64,000 nt of DNA from Saccharospirillum sp039982735 (GTDB lineage Bacteria; Pseudomonadota; Gammaproteobacteria; Pseudomonadales; Natronospirillaceae). The notes beneath the pieces were generated by a model. It had not been told where the DNA came from. It did no database searches and worked only from the letters and a program-made list of their open reading frames with translations. Numbering within the stretch: position 1 is the stretch's first letter; every line of letters begins with the position of its first letter. Shown one piece after another: positions 37,185-46,938 of the stretch. The position numbers and the translations under genes were made by a program. Location: the NCBI RefSeq assembly GCF_039982735.1, contig NZ_JBDWXV010000015.1:147193-211192 (forward strand). The letters run 5' to 3'.

Positions 37185-38486
37185 ATGAATGAAACCGACC
37201 TGCTCAACCTGACATACTCCTCTATACCCGAGGCCCGACAGGCGATGCGCTCTCTGCTGCAACAGCGTTCTGGGACTGAATCGCTGCCACAGCCGTTCTA
37301 TAACGACCCGATGATGTTCCGGCTCGATATGGAAAACATCTTCATGAAACAGTGGCTGTTTGTAGGCATGACCTGTGAAGTGCCCGGTAAAGGGGACTAC
37401 ATGACCGTAGACATCGGCCAGAACCCGGTATTGGTTGTTCGTGACCGGGACGGTGAAGTCCGCGCTTTCCACAACGTGTGCCGGCACCGCGGCTCGCGCC
37501 TCTGTACGTCAGCCAAGGGCAAGGTCGCCAACCTCACCTGCCCTTACCACCAATGGACCTACGACCTGAAAGGCAATCTCATCTACACCGGCGATGCCAT
37601 GGGTGACACCTTCGACAAGAGCCAGTTCGGCCTAAGACCCGCCCATTGCAAAACCGCAGGTGGCTTCATCTATATCTGCCTGGCCGAGGGCGAAGCCCCG
37701 GATATCGCCCCCTATCTGGAAACCCTGGCGCACTATATGGAACCGTACGACATGGAAAATGCCAAGGTGGCGGCTGAATCCCATCTTGATGAAGACGCCA
37801 ACTGGAAACTGGTGATGGAAAACAACCGGGAGTGCTACCACTGTGCCGGATCTCACCCCGAGTTATTGCGCTCCCTACTCGAATGGGACGACACCAATGA
37901 CCCACGCGCCACGCCAGAATTCGTTGCACTCTGTGAACGTCAGGCCAAAGCCTGGGACGCCGAGGGCATTCCCCACAAGCACGTCGAGCACGGCCTTCAA
38001 AACCGCCTGGTGCGCATGCCGCTAAAAGAGGGCACCCATGTAATGACCATGGACGGCAAAGCCGGCAGCCAGAAAACCATGGGCCGGATCCAGAACCGGG
38101 AACTGGGATCGCTGCGCATTCTGCACCTGCCCAATTCCTGGAACCACATGCAGAGCGACCATGCTGTTGTGTTTCAGGTTCTGCCCGTCAGTGCTCAGAA
38201 AACACGGGTGATCACCAAGTGGCTGGTTCACAAAAACGCCGTCGAGGGACAAGACTACGACAAAGAACGCTTGTGCCAGGTCTGGGATGCCACCAACCGC
38301 CAGGACAGAACCCTGGCCGAAAACAACCAGCGCGGCGTTAATTCTCTTGCCTACCAACCCGGCCCCTACTCCGAAACCTATGAGTTTGGGGTGATGAATT
38401 TTGTGAATTGGTACTGCAATGAAGTGCTGGCCAATTCGGCTGAGAGTTTGGATGAAGCTGGGGTTTCTGAACTTCGGGTGGGGTGA
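37185..38486 (+). CDS. gbcA: Glycine betaine monooxygenase oxygenase subunit GbcA
   Basis: 433 residues. The Rieske centre is CRHRGSRLC ... CPYHQW and the mononuclear iron site is NNRECYHCAGSHPELL. Carnitine and choline monooxygenases are relatives, but the linkage with gbcB, gbdR and dgcAB identifies this as GbcA. It converts glycine betaine to dimethylglycine and formaldehyde with O2. No ribosome site is ideal; CAGGAGCTGCACA precedes the ATG. Confidence 0.94.
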   Translation: MNETDLLNLTYSSIPEARQAMRSLLQQRSGTESLPQPFYNDPMMFRLDMENIFMKQWLFVGMTCEVPGKGDYMTVDIGQNPVLVVRDRDGEVRAFHNVCRHRGSRLCTSAKGKVANLTCPYHQWTYDLKGNLIYTGDAMGDTFDKSQFGLRPAHCKTAGGFIYICLAEGEAPDIAPYLETLAHYMEPYDMENAKVAAESHLDEDANWKLVMENNRECYHCAGSHPELLRSLLEWDDTNDPRATPEFVALCERQAKAWDAEGIPHKHVEHGLQNRLVRMPLKEGTHVMTMDGKAGSQKTMGRIQNRELGSLRILHLPNSWNHMQSDHAVVFQVLPVSAQKTRVITKWLVHKNAVEGQDYDKERLCQVWDATNRQDRTLAENNQRGVNSLAYQPGPYSETYEFGVMNFVNWYCNEVLANSAESLDEAGVSELRVG

Positions 38487-38608
38487 ATAGGGTAATTAGG
38501 CTGCTCTTTTGCAAAGTTCATTTTGAGGCACTGCTTACTACCCGTCACCCAGGGGACTGGCTTCCTACAAAAGATAATACTCAGGCCTAGGTTGGCACCC
38601 AGCCAAGT

Positions 38609-38717
38609 GGCCGCCGCCGGGTGGGCCTGTCATGGGTAGTCCGCAGCAAGGATGCTGCGGTCTAGGCTCCATGGACGGATTCACGCCGACCCATGACAGG
38701 CCTACCCAGTGGCGGAC
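38609..38717. repeat. Long palindromic intergenic element, copy B
   Basis: Arms 38609-38637 and 38689-38717 match in inverted orientation at 25 of 29 positions. The core 38638-38688 is the reverse complement of copy A's core with about three differences, including the hairpin CCGCAGCA/TGCTGCGG and CTAGGCTCCATGGACGGAT. It fills part of the 437-base gap between gbcA and soxB; no gene was seen in the rest of the gap. Confidence 0.9.
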
Positions 38718-38923
38718 ACGAACGAAAGCCACAAAACAAATGTCGCTATTTATCACTGGCGTGTCGTCGTCAAGCACATGACCGCCCCCGCCTCCCCATA
38801 CCATGCTGTAAAGCCAACCTACCCTGAACAGGCCGGTTCTTGCATCCGGCCCGTAGTGGCGGCAAGGTAACTCACAGTTCGCCTGGTATTCAGGCCATTG
38901 GTCGCACCCAAGAGGCACCCAGC

Positions 38924-40177
38924 ATGCAACGATATTCCGGATTCGGTTTGCTCAGGCACGCCATGAGCCACCACGAAAACTGGCAGCGCGTTTGGCGTAA
39001 CCCCAAACCCAAAAAACACTACGACGTCATCATCGTCGGGGGTGGTGGTCATGGTTTGGCGACGGCCTACTACCTGGCCAAAGTACACAACATCACCAAC
39101 GTCGCCGTGATCGAGAAAGGCTATCTGGGCGGTGGCAACACCGCGCGGAACACCACCATCGTGCGCTCGAACTATCTCTGGGACGAATCGGCCCTGTTGT
39201 ACGAGCATGCGATGAAGCTCTGGGAAGGCCTGTCGCAAGAACTTAACTACAACGTCATGTTCTCCCAGCGCGGCGTACTGAACCTCGGCCACACCCTGCA
39301 GGACATGCGCGACATCCACCGGCGGGTGAATGCCAACCGCCTGAACGGCATCGACAGCGTTGCGCTCGATACCCAGGGCGTGCAGGAAATCGTACCCATC
39401 ATGGATTGCACGACCAGCCGCCGCTACCCGATTCTCGGTGCTTCCTGGCAACCTCGCGCCGGGGTTGCCCGGCACGATGCCGTAGCCTGGGGTTATGCCC
39501 GCGCTGCCGATGCACTGGGTGTCGACCTGATCCAACAGTGCGAAGTCACCGACATTCTGACCGAAGATGGTGCGGCCACCGGCGTAATGACCAAAGAATA
39601 CGGTGCCATAAAAGGCGACCGCGTCGGCTGCGTGGTAGCCGGTAACTCCGGTGTGCTGGCAAAAATGGCCGGCTTTCGGTTGCCGATTGAATCGCACCCG
39701 TTGCAGGCTCTGGTCTCCGAACCAATTCGGCCCATTCTGGACACCGTGGTCATGTCGAACCAGGTGCATGGCTACATTTCCCAGTCCGACAAAGGCGACC
39801 TGGTTATCGGCGCCGGTATCGACGGCTATAACGGCTATGGACAGCGCGGCTCTTACAGCACCATTGAGCATACCCTGCAAGCCATTGTCGAACTCTTCCC
39901 CATTTTCAGCCGAGTGCGCATGAACCGGCAATGGGGTGGCATTGTCGATACCACACCGGACGCCTGTCCGATCATTTCCGACACGCCGGTCGAGAACCTG
40001 TTCTTCAACTGCGGTTGGGGTACCGGCGGGTTCAAGGCGACACCGGGGTCCGGTCATGTATTTGCACAAACGCTCGCCCAAGGCAAAGCCGGCGAACTGG
40101 CCAAACCTTTTTCAATGTTCCGGTTCCACACCGGTGCCCTTGTCGATGAACACGGCGCGGCCGGTGTTGCACACTAA
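38924..40177 (+). CDS. soxB: Sarcosine oxidase beta subunit
   Basis: 417 residues. DVIIVGGGGHGLATAYYLAK is the FAD-binding motif, followed by the DAO-family body (NTARNTTIVRSNYLWDESALLYEHA, GGIVDTTPDACPIISDTP, NCGWGTGGFKATPGSG). ATG 38924 with AGAGG is the family start; the frame is open from 38840. It carries the site where sarcosine is oxidised to glycine. First gene of soxBDAG-purU. Confidence 0.95.
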   Translation: MQRYSGFGLLRHAMSHHENWQRVWRNPKPKKHYDVIIVGGGGHGLATAYYLAKVHNITNVAVIEKGYLGGGNTARNTTIVRSNYLWDESALLYEHAMKLWEGLSQELNYNVMFSQRGVLNLGHTLQDMRDIHRRVNANRLNGIDSVALDTQGVQEIVPIMDCTTSRRYPILGASWQPRAGVARHDAVAWGYARAADALGVDLIQQCEVTDILTEDGAATGVMTKEYGAIKGDRVGCVVAGNSGVLAKMAGFRLPIESHPLQALVSEPIRPILDTVVMSNQVHGYISQSDKGDLVIGAGIDGYNGYGQRGSYSTIEHTLQAIVELFPIFSRVRMNRQWGGIVDTTPDACPIISDTPVENLFFNCGWGTGGFKATPGSGHVFAQTLAQGKAGELAKPFSMFRFHTGALVDEHGAAGVAH

Positions 40178-40202
40178 CCGGCCACAGTAAGGAGCCTGCT
40201 GT

Positions 40203-40502
40203 ATGTTTCGGATTTATTGCCCCTATTGTGGCGAACTGCGCGAAGAAGAAGAGTTTCACCCGAAAGGCCCGGCGCACCTTGCCCGCCCTTTAGACCCGGA
40301 TAACTGCACCGACGAGCAATGGGGCGACTTCCTGTATTTTCGGGATAACCCTCGCGGCTTGCATAACGAACTCTGGGTACATGCACTGGGTTGTCGCAAG
40401 TTTTTCAACGTGACCCGCGACACCCAAACCTATTTGATTAAAGGCTCTTACCGGTTGGGTGAATCGCCCGACCAGGCGCGAACTTCGGGGGATCAGGCAT
40501 GA
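40203..40502 (+). CDS. soxD: Sarcosine oxidase delta subunit
   Basis: 99 residues. The zinc site is visible: CPYCGELREEEEF gives two Cys, and HALGCRKFF gives the His-x3-Cys pair. The length is normal for SoxD. The stop overlaps the soxA start by four bases (ATGA), so the two are translationally coupled. Confidence 0.95.
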   Translation: MFRIYCPYCGELREEEEFHPKGPAHLARPLDPDNCTDEQWGDFLYFRDNPRGLHNELWVHALGCRKFFNVTRDTQTYLIKGSYRLGESPDQARTSGDQA

Positions 40503-43500
40503 GGCAAACCAATCGACTGGCCGATGGCGGGCGCATTGATCGCAGCAAACCATTGACGTTCAGCTTTAATGGACGCCAATACACGGGTTACGAGGGCGAC
40601 ACCCTCTCATCCGCCCTGATCGCCAACGGCGTCAGTGTTATTGGCCGCAGCTTCAAGTACGGCCGTCCTCGTGGCATTGTTGCCGCCGGCGCCGACGAGC
40701 CCAATGCCATTGTCCAACTGGGGGCCACCGAAGCCACCCAGGTACCCAATGTTCGCGCGACCCAGCAACCCCTGTTCGACGGACTGGTCAGTCAGCCTAC
40801 CAGCGGCTGGCCGAGCCTGAAATTTGATCTTCTGGGCTTCAGCGGCCAGTTGTTCGGCCGTGCCCTGCCACCCGGGTTTTACTACAAAACCTTTATGTTT
40901 CCACAGGCGGCCTGGAAGTTTTACGAAAAACACATCCGCAAGGCGGCGGGCCTGGGGCGTTCACCAACAGAACCTGACGTCGACGAATACGATCACCTGA
41001 ACCAGCACACCGATGTGCTGGTCGTGGGTGCAGGCCCTGCCGGTCTTTCTGCTGCTCTCACCGCAGCGCGCAGTGGCGCCCAGGTTATTCTGGCCGACGA
41101 ACAGGCTGACATGGGCGGCTCCCTGCTCAGCAGCCGCAGCCGGATCAACGGTGTAGAGGCCAGCCAATGGGCTGCCGATACCCTGCAGGAACTGGCCGGC
41201 ATGGACAACGTATTACTGTTGCCCAATGCAACGGTAAACGGCTACCACGATCACAACTTTCTGACCATTCATGAACGCCGGACCGACCACCTGGGCGATC
41301 GGGCACCCGAGCACCAGACACGCCAGCGCATGCATCGCGTGCGGGCAGACTGGGTAGTACTGGCCACCGGTGCCCACGAACGGCCCCTGGTGTACGCCAA
41401 CAACGATCTGCCTGGCTGCATGCTGGCCTCGGCTGTATCCACCTACATTCGCCGTTATGCCGTTATTCCCGGCCACAGCCTGGTGGCAATGACCACCAAC
41501 GACGCCGGTTACCAGGCCGCCTTCGACTGGCAGGATGCAGGCCGTAAGGTCGTGGCACTGGTCGACACCCGCCAGGCGCCTACCGGCGATTGCGTGGAAG
41601 AAGCCCGTCGCCGTGGCATTCGCTTGCTGACCGGTCACGCTGTGATAGAAGCCAAAGGCAGCACCCGTGTGAGCGCAGCCCGGGTCGCGCCGCTGTCGGA
41701 AGACGGCCAACACCTGACCGGCCCGGCCGAGAAACTGGCGTGCGATACCATTGCCAGCTCCGGCGGCTGGAGCCCGGCGGTGCATTTGTCTTGCCACACG
41801 GGCGGACGCCCGGTCTGGAATGACGACGTGATCGGCTTTGTACCCGGCGACACCTTGCAGCGCCAATCCATCGCGGGCGCCATTGCCGGTACCTTTGATC
41901 TGGCTGGCTGCCTGGAACAGGGCGCACAGCAGGGTGCCGAAGCGGCCAGACAGGCTGGCTATGAAGCAAAACCAGCGTCACTGCCTACGGTAGAAGAGCC
42001 CGATACCGGCAACGCCATGGCTCTGTTCTGCATTCCGCATGAACGGCGCATCAGCCGCGCGCCAAAGCAGTTTGTCGATTTCCAGAACGACGTAACCGCC
42101 GCTGCCATTGAGCTGGCTACCCGCGAGGGCTTCGAATCCATCGAGCACGTTAAACGTTACACCGCGCTCGGCTTCGGAACCGACCAGGGCAAGCTGGGCA
42201 ACATCAACGGCATGGCCATCGCCGCCAAGTCGATGAATAAAACCATTGCTGAAACCGGTACCACCATTTTTCGCCCGAACTACACACCGGTCACCTTCGG
42301 GGCCATTGCCGGTCGCCATTGCGATGCCCTGTTCGACCCCGAACGCCACACCGCCATGCACGACTGGCATGTGCGCCATGGCGCTCTGTTTGAAAACGTC
42401 GGCCAGTGGAAACGCCCCTGGTATTACCCGAAACCCGGGGAAACCATGCAGCAGTCGCTCGACCGTGAATGCCTGGCCACGCGCAACGGTGTTGGCATTC
42501 TGGACGCGTCCACTCTGGGCAAGATCGACATTCAGGGCAAGGATGCGCGTGAGTTCATCGGCCGGGTATACACCAACGCCTGGGCCAAACTCGCGGTCGG
42601 CAAATGCCGCTATGGGTTGATGTGCGGTGAAGATGGCATGGTGTTCGACGATGGGGTGACTTCATGCCTCGGCGAAAACCATTTCCTGATGACCACCACC
42701 ACGGGCGGTGCCGCTCATGTTCTCGAGTGGCTGGAACTCTATCACCAGACCGAATGGCCGGAACTGGAAGTGTACATGAACACCGTCACCGACCATTGGG
42801 CCACCATGACCATCGCCGGGCCCGACAGTCGCAAACTGCTGGCTGAGCTGACCGACGACATCGATCTCGATAAAGACAGCTTCAAGTTTATGGACTGGCG
42901 CCAGGGCACGGTAGCCGGCGTACCGGCGCGGGTGTTTCGCATCTCCTTTACCGGTGAACTGTCGTACGAGATCAACGTGCCAGCCCACTATGGTCTGCAC
43001 GTCTGGGAGGCGCTGTTTGAAAAAGGTGAGCGCCACAACCTCACGCCTTACGGCACTGAAACCATGCACATCTTGCGCGCCGAAAAAGGCTTCATCATTG
43101 CCGGCCAGGATACCGATGGTTCCATGCACCCCTACGACCTCGGGCTGGACTGGGCGGTAAAAGAAGACAAACCGTACAGCTTTATCGGCAAACGTGGCAT
43201 GAAGCGGGAAGATTGCCTGCGCCAGGACCGTAAACAACTGGTCGGCCTTAAAACCAAAGACCCGTCCATTGTGTTGCCCGAAGGCGCTCAGGCAGTGGAC
43301 GACCCGAAGCAGCCGGTTCCGATGACCATGCTTGGCCATGTAACCTCCAGCTACTACAGCGCCAACCTCGGCCGCAGCATTGCCATGGGCGTGATTCGCG
43401 GCGGCCATCAGCGCAGCGGCGACACCGTCTATTACCCCTTGTCCGACGGCCGGGTGGTTGAAGCGGAAATCACCAGCACCCTCTTCCTCGACCCCAAAGG

Positions 43501-43519
43501 AGAGCGCCAGAATGTCTGA
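40499..43519 (+). CDS. soxA: Sarcosine oxidase alpha subunit
   Basis: 1006 residues, full length. An N-terminal ferredoxin-like domain (FSFNGRQYTGYEGDTLSSAL), an NAD-binding domain (DVLVVGAGPAGLSAALTAARSG) and a C-terminal GcvT-like folate-binding domain (about 610-1000, with GVGILDASTLGKIDIQGKDA). The complex channels the methylene group to tetrahydrofolate. It overlaps soxG by eight bases. Confidence 0.96.
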   Translation: MRQTNRLADGGRIDRSKPLTFSFNGRQYTGYEGDTLSSALIANGVSVIGRSFKYGRPRGIVAAGADEPNAIVQLGATEATQVPNVRATQQPLFDGLVSQPTSGWPSLKFDLLGFSGQLFGRALPPGFYYKTFMFPQAAWKFYEKHIRKAAGLGRSPTEPDVDEYDHLNQHTDVLVVGAGPAGLSAALTAARSGAQVILADEQADMGGSLLSSRSRINGVEASQWAADTLQELAGMDNVLLLPNATVNGYHDHNFLTIHERRTDHLGDRAPEHQTRQRMHRVRADWVVLATGAHERPLVYANNDLPGCMLASAVSTYIRRYAVIPGHSLVAMTTNDAGYQAAFDWQDAGRKVVALVDTRQAPTGDCVEEARRRGIRLLTGHAVIEAKGSTRVSAARVAPLSEDGQHLTGPAEKLACDTIASSGGWSPAVHLSCHTGGRPVWNDDVIGFVPGDTLQRQSIAGAIAGTFDLAGCLEQGAQQGAEAARQAGYEAKPASLPTVEEPDTGNAMALFCIPHERRISRAPKQFVDFQNDVTAAAIELATREGFESIEHVKRYTALGFGTDQGKLGNINGMAIAAKSMNKTIAETGTTIFRPNYTPVTFGAIAGRHCDALFDPERHTAMHDWHVRHGALFENVGQWKRPWYYPKPGETMQQSLDRECLATRNGVGILDASTLGKIDIQGKDAREFIGRVYTNAWAKLAVGKCRYGLMCGEDGMVFDDGVTSCLGENHFLMTTTTGGAAHVLEWLELYHQTEWPELEVYMNTVTDHWATMTIAGPDSRKLLAELTDDIDLDKDSFKFMDWRQGTVAGVPARVFRISFTGELSYEINVPAHYGLHVWEALFEKGERHNLTPYGTETMHILRAEKGFIIAGQDTDGSMHPYDLGLDWAVKEDKPYSFIGKRGMKREDCLRQDRKQLVGLKTKDPSIVLPEGAQAVDDPKQPVPMTMLGHVTSSYYSANLGRSIAMGVIRGGHQRSGDTVYYPLSDGRVVEAEITSTLFLDPKGERQNV

Positions 43520-44177
43520 ACTGCAAACCGACACCCGGGTTTCAATCATGAATCAGATGCCTGAAGCCGACGTCACTGCCCGCAGTGCCCTGCATTTTAG
43601 CCAAGCGGCCACGCAACCCGTTTTCGGGCCCGGTCAGGCCCAGGTGTTTCTCTGGGAAGACGCCCTGCGCGGCCAGCTGGTTATTCGAGGCGATGCGAGC
43701 AATACCGACTTTGCCAAGGGCATCAGCAGTGCATTGGACCTGGCTCTACCGGGCCAACTCGCCAGCAGCGTTTCCGACGCCATGGCCCTGCTCTGGATAG
43801 CACCGGATGAATGGCTGTTGCTGTGCGATCTGGAGCAAGCCTTCGCCATTGAAACCCGATTGCGCGATGCACTGACGGGTCACTATGCCGTCATCAACGT
43901 CAGCGGTGGTCAGACACAAATCCGCCTGGCGGGGTCTGCTGCCGCGCGTGTGCTGCAAAAAAGCATGCCCTATGCCGTCAGCGACACTCACTTCCCAGTT
44001 GGAAAGGTCGCTACCACGGCGTTGTCGAAAACTCAGGCAACAGTGCGACGCATCGACAGTACAGACTGGGAATTAACCGTACGTCGCAGCTTTGCCGACT
44101 ACGCCTGGCGCTGGTTAACCGATGCCAGTCGTGAATACGGCCTTCATTTGGGCCAACCCGAACACGACGAGACTTGA
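43512..44177 (+). CDS. soxG: Sarcosine oxidase gamma subunit
   Basis: 221 residues. A GcvT-like fold (ALLWIAPDEWLLLCDLEQA, YAVINVSGGQTQIRLAGSAA, WELTVRRSFADYAWRWLTDA). ATG 43512 has AAAGGAGAG ahead of it. It completes the heterotetramer. soxG overlaps soxA and ends immediately before purU. Confidence 0.93.
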   Translation: MSELQTDTRVSIMNQMPEADVTARSALHFSQAATQPVFGPGQAQVFLWEDALRGQLVIRGDASNTDFAKGISSALDLALPGQLASSVSDAMALLWIAPDEWLLLCDLEQAFAIETRLRDALTGHYAVINVSGGQTQIRLAGSAAARVLQKSMPYAVSDTHFPVGKVATTALSKTQATVRRIDSTDWELTVRRSFADYAWRWLTDASREYGLHLGQPEHDET

Positions 44178-44179
44178 CT

Positions 44180-45046
44180 ATGGCCGTTACAGAAAAACGC
44201 TGGATACTCACGGCCCAGTGCCCCAGCACACTGGGCACGGTTGATGTGGTGACACGCAGCCTGGCGGAAACCGAAAACTACATCGTCACGATGAACTCGT
44301 TCGATGATCGCGAAACCAGCCTGTTCAGCATTCGCGTCGAATTCCGCCCGCTTAAAGATGAGGATTCCCTGCAACATTTTCGCGACCTGTTTACGCAGCG
44401 CGCCGACCATTTTCAAATGGACTGGGAACTGACCGCGCCGGACCATAAAACCCGGGTTGCCATTCTGGTGTCCCGTTACGATCATTGCCTGAACGACTTG
44501 CTTTACCGTTACCGAACCGGCGAGCTGGCCATCGAAATCCCGGTGATTATTTCCAATCACCCGGATCTCGAATCACTCGCGCAGTGGCACAAGATTCCCT
44601 ATTACCATCTGCCCATCACACCGGAAACCAAACCGAAACAGGAAGCGCAGATCTGGGAACTGATTCAGCAATACCAGTGCGAACTGGTCGTGCTAGCCCG
44701 TTACATGCAAGTGCTGTCGTCCGACATGTCGAAAAAACTCGACGGCTGGGCGATCAACATTCACCACTCTCTCTTGCCAGGGTTCAAGGGCGCTAAGCCC
44801 TACCACCAGGCCTGGGAAAAAGGCGTCAAACTGGTGGGCGCTACTGCCCACTATGTTAACGACGACCTCGACGAAGGCCCCATCATCAGCCAGGGCGTTC
44901 AGGCAGTAGACCACAACCACTACCCAGAAGACCTGATCGCCCGCGGTCAGGATATCGAAAGCCAGACACTGGCCAACGCCGTGCGATATCACACCGAGAA
45001 ACGGGTGTTTTTGAATGGCAACCGGACCGTGGTGTTTAAGGATTGA
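44180..45046 (+). CDS. purU: Formyltetrahydrofolate deformylase
   Basis: 288 residues. An N-terminal ACT domain (RWILTAQCPSTLGTVDVVTRSL) and a C-terminal formyl-transferase domain (VIISNHPDL, VVLARYMQVLSSDM, NIHHSLLPGFKGAKPYHQAW, ATAHYVNDDLDEGPII). It hydrolyses 10-formyl-THF to formate and THF, relieving the one-carbon load from sarcosine oxidation. ATG 44180 is three bases after the soxG stop; TTG 44174 is less likely. Confidence 0.94.
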   Translation: MAVTEKRWILTAQCPSTLGTVDVVTRSLAETENYIVTMNSFDDRETSLFSIRVEFRPLKDEDSLQHFRDLFTQRADHFQMDWELTAPDHKTRVAILVSRYDHCLNDLLYRYRTGELAIEIPVIISNHPDLESLAQWHKIPYYHLPITPETKPKQEAQIWELIQQYQCELVVLARYMQVLSSDMSKKLDGWAINIHHSLLPGFKGAKPYHQAWEKGVKLVGATAHYVNDDLDEGPIISQGVQAVDHNHYPEDLIARGQDIESQTLANAVRYHTEKRVFLNGNRTVVFKD

Positions 45047-45105
45047 ACGAGTAAACTACTGTTGACTGGACTGAGTCACCGCCGTGAAGGGAGGTTTAAG
45101 ACAGT

Positions 45106-45675
45106 ATGTCAACAATCGTTCAACCCACTGAATTTGCCTCTGTTTTTGCAGCACTTAAAGCGCTGCTGGCCCCCTATGCTGATTCAATGACCGTCAGCAC
45201 TGATACGCAGGTTGAGTACTACCTGAATAGCCGCTATATCCAGAAAAACAAAAAGCCGTTGTTTTTCGCGGCAGTACAGATTAAGAAAAACTACGTCAGC
45301 TTCCACCTGATGCCGGTTTATGTTGAACCAGCGTTGCTGGTAACGGCGAGTGACGCGTTAAAACAGCGGATGCAAGGTAAATCCTGTTTTAATTTCACCC
45401 GAACCGAGCCAGCCATGCTTCACGAGCTGGCCCTGCTGACCAAAACGGGTTATGAGCATTACCAGCAGGCTGGCTTACTTGCAGACAATGGGTTTCTCAC
45501 TCAGCTATCTGCTCCAGCACAACGGGCACTGGCCCAGGCAGGTGTTCAAGTGCCAGAGGATCTGGAAGGGTTTTCCGAACAGGATTTGCTCGCCTTGCAC
45601 GGTGTTGGGCCGAGCGCGATCCCGCTCCTGAAGTCGTCTTTAGAGGCGCGGGGCTTGAGTTTTAAACCGGATTGA
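45106..45675 (+). CDS. DUF1801-like protein with C-terminal helix-hairpin-like tail
   Basis: 189 residues. The first two-thirds (VEYYLNSRYIQKNKKPLFFAAVQIKKNYVSFHLMPVY, MQGKSCFNFTRTEP) resembles YdhG/DUF1801-type domains. The end (LEGFSEQDLLALHGVGPSAIPLLKSSLEARG) looks like the RNA polymerase alpha C-terminal or HhH motif, which often binds DNA or protein. Function unknown. Confidence 0.65.
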   Translation: MSTIVQPTEFASVFAALKALLAPYADSMTVSTDTQVEYYLNSRYIQKNKKPLFFAAVQIKKNYVSFHLMPVYVEPALLVTASDALKQRMQGKSCFNFTRTEPAMLHELALLTKTGYEHYQQAGLLADNGFLTQLSAPAQRALAQAGVQVPEDLEGFSEQDLLALHGVGPSAIPLLKSSLEARGLSFKPD

Positions 45676-45683
45676 TCCGGTTA

Positions 45684-46034
45684 TCAGTGAAGGCCATTGG
45701 CTTCGCGCGTCAGGATGCTCTCGGCATCGAGGGTAGCAATGGCAACGTCGTCACGGGCGGGTATGTCTCCGGACAATTGCAACGCCAGATAGCGCAGTGC
45801 GCACACCCGCAGGAAAGACGTGAAATTCCCCAGGTCGTGACCGGCGTCTATGGATTCGTGGTAGAGACGGGTAATCATTTGCGCGCGGTTCATGTCATCG
45901 CGCTGGGCAATTTGTTCCAGTATCTGCCAGAAATAATTTTCCAGTCGAACGCTGGTGACCATGCCGTCGATGCGTAACGAATGCGTTGTGCTGACCCAGA
46001 GGTCGGGGTCGGCTTTGATGAACAATTTGCACAT
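45684..46034 (-). CDS. Ribbon-helix-helix domain protein
   Basis: 116 residues. LRIDGMVTSVRLENYFWQILEQIAQRDDMNRAQMITRLYHES fits an RHH_4-type ribbon-helix-helix DNA-binding domain; the remainder is helical. ATG 46034 has GGAGAG upstream and is preferred to the longer frame. No partner toxin is present. It is leftward, near the PfpI gene. Confidence 0.75.
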   Translation of the reverse strand: MCKLFIKADPDLWVSTTHSLRIDGMVTSVRLENYFWQILEQIAQRDDMNRAQMITRLYHESIDAGHDLGNFTSFLRVCALRYLALQLSGDIPARDDVAIATLDAESILTREANGLH

Positions 46035-46092
46035 GGGTTTGCTCTCCGGGCGACTCGGGCAATGCACTGCCCGACCGCACCGTTCATTAAGA

Positions 46093-46665
46093 TCAGGCTT
46101 TATCCAGCACCGCCATAAACTGCATCAGCCAGGCCGGATGCGCTGGCCAGGCGGGGGCTGTTACCAGGTTGCCATCGGTCACCGCATCGGTCACGTCGAT
46201 ATCGGCATAGTCGGCACCGCTGGCTTCTACTTCCGGCCGACAAGCTGGGTAAGCCGAGCAGTGGCGACCGCGCAACACACCCGCCGCCGCTAACAGCTGG
46301 GCGCCATGGCAGATCGCCGCCACGGGTTTATTAGCGTCGAAAAAGTGCTTCACCATGGCCAGCACCTCTTTGTTCAGACGAAGATACTCGGGCGCCCGCC
46401 CGCCGGGGACGACCAACGCATCGTAGTCTTCGACCTTTATCTCGTCAAAGCTGGCGTTCAGGGCGAAGCGGTGCCCGGGTTTTTCACTGTAGGTCTGGTC
46501 GCCTTCAAAATCGTGAATCGCGGTGGCGACGCTGTCTCCAGCGGCCTTTTCGGGGCATACGGCGTCTACCTGGTGGCCTACAGCCAGTAGGGTTTGAAAG
46601 GGGACCATGGTTTCGTAGTCTTCGGTATAGTCACCGGTGATCATCAGAATGCGTTTTTTAGTCAT
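46093..46665 (-). CDS. DJ-1/PfpI family protein
   Basis: 190 residues. ILMITGDYTEDYETMVPFQTL is the N-terminal strand with the conserved Glu, and AAICHGAQLLAAAGVLRGRHCSAYPAC is the nucleophile elbow with catalytic Cys and His. Relatives are glyoxalase III-like enzymes, deglycases or amidases. The ribosome site is GGAGAGCCGAG. It is divergent from the quinone oxidoreductase gene across about 270 bases. Confidence 0.9.
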   Translation of the reverse strand: MTKKRILMITGDYTEDYETMVPFQTLLAVGHQVDAVCPEKAAGDSVATAIHDFEGDQTYSEKPGHRFALNASFDEIKVEDYDALVVPGGRAPEYLRLNKEVLAMVKHFFDANKPVAAICHGAQLLAAAGVLRGRHCSAYPACRPEVEASGADYADIDVTDAVTDGNLVTAPAWPAHPAWLMQFMAVLDKA

Positions 46666-46938
46666 CTCGGCTCTCCTGTTCTTGTTATAAGACGTGTTGT
46701 AGGGAGTGTTGTGTGTCGTCGCTGACAGCGCCTTTCAGAGGTGTGCGAAAGGTACGGCGACTGAAACCAGATTATCAATATCCGGCAAACAGGGGGTATT
46801 AGGTGGTTAATACAGTGCTTTTTAGCACCAACAGGCAACGCAGTGACCCTGACAGGGAACACACGAGGCGCCTGTTCGTGATAAATTGACGTACCGTTCA
46901 ACCGAATTGCATTACCTCAACGAGATTGGGAGACACCA

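Noticed and set aside
38487..38923. Glycine riboswitch before soxB
   Set aside because: No tandem aptamer-like pattern was seen. The structured DNA there is the palindromic element.
38819..40081. 420-codon open frame antisense to soxB
   Set aside because: soxB on the plus strand is unmistakable; the antisense frame has no family features.
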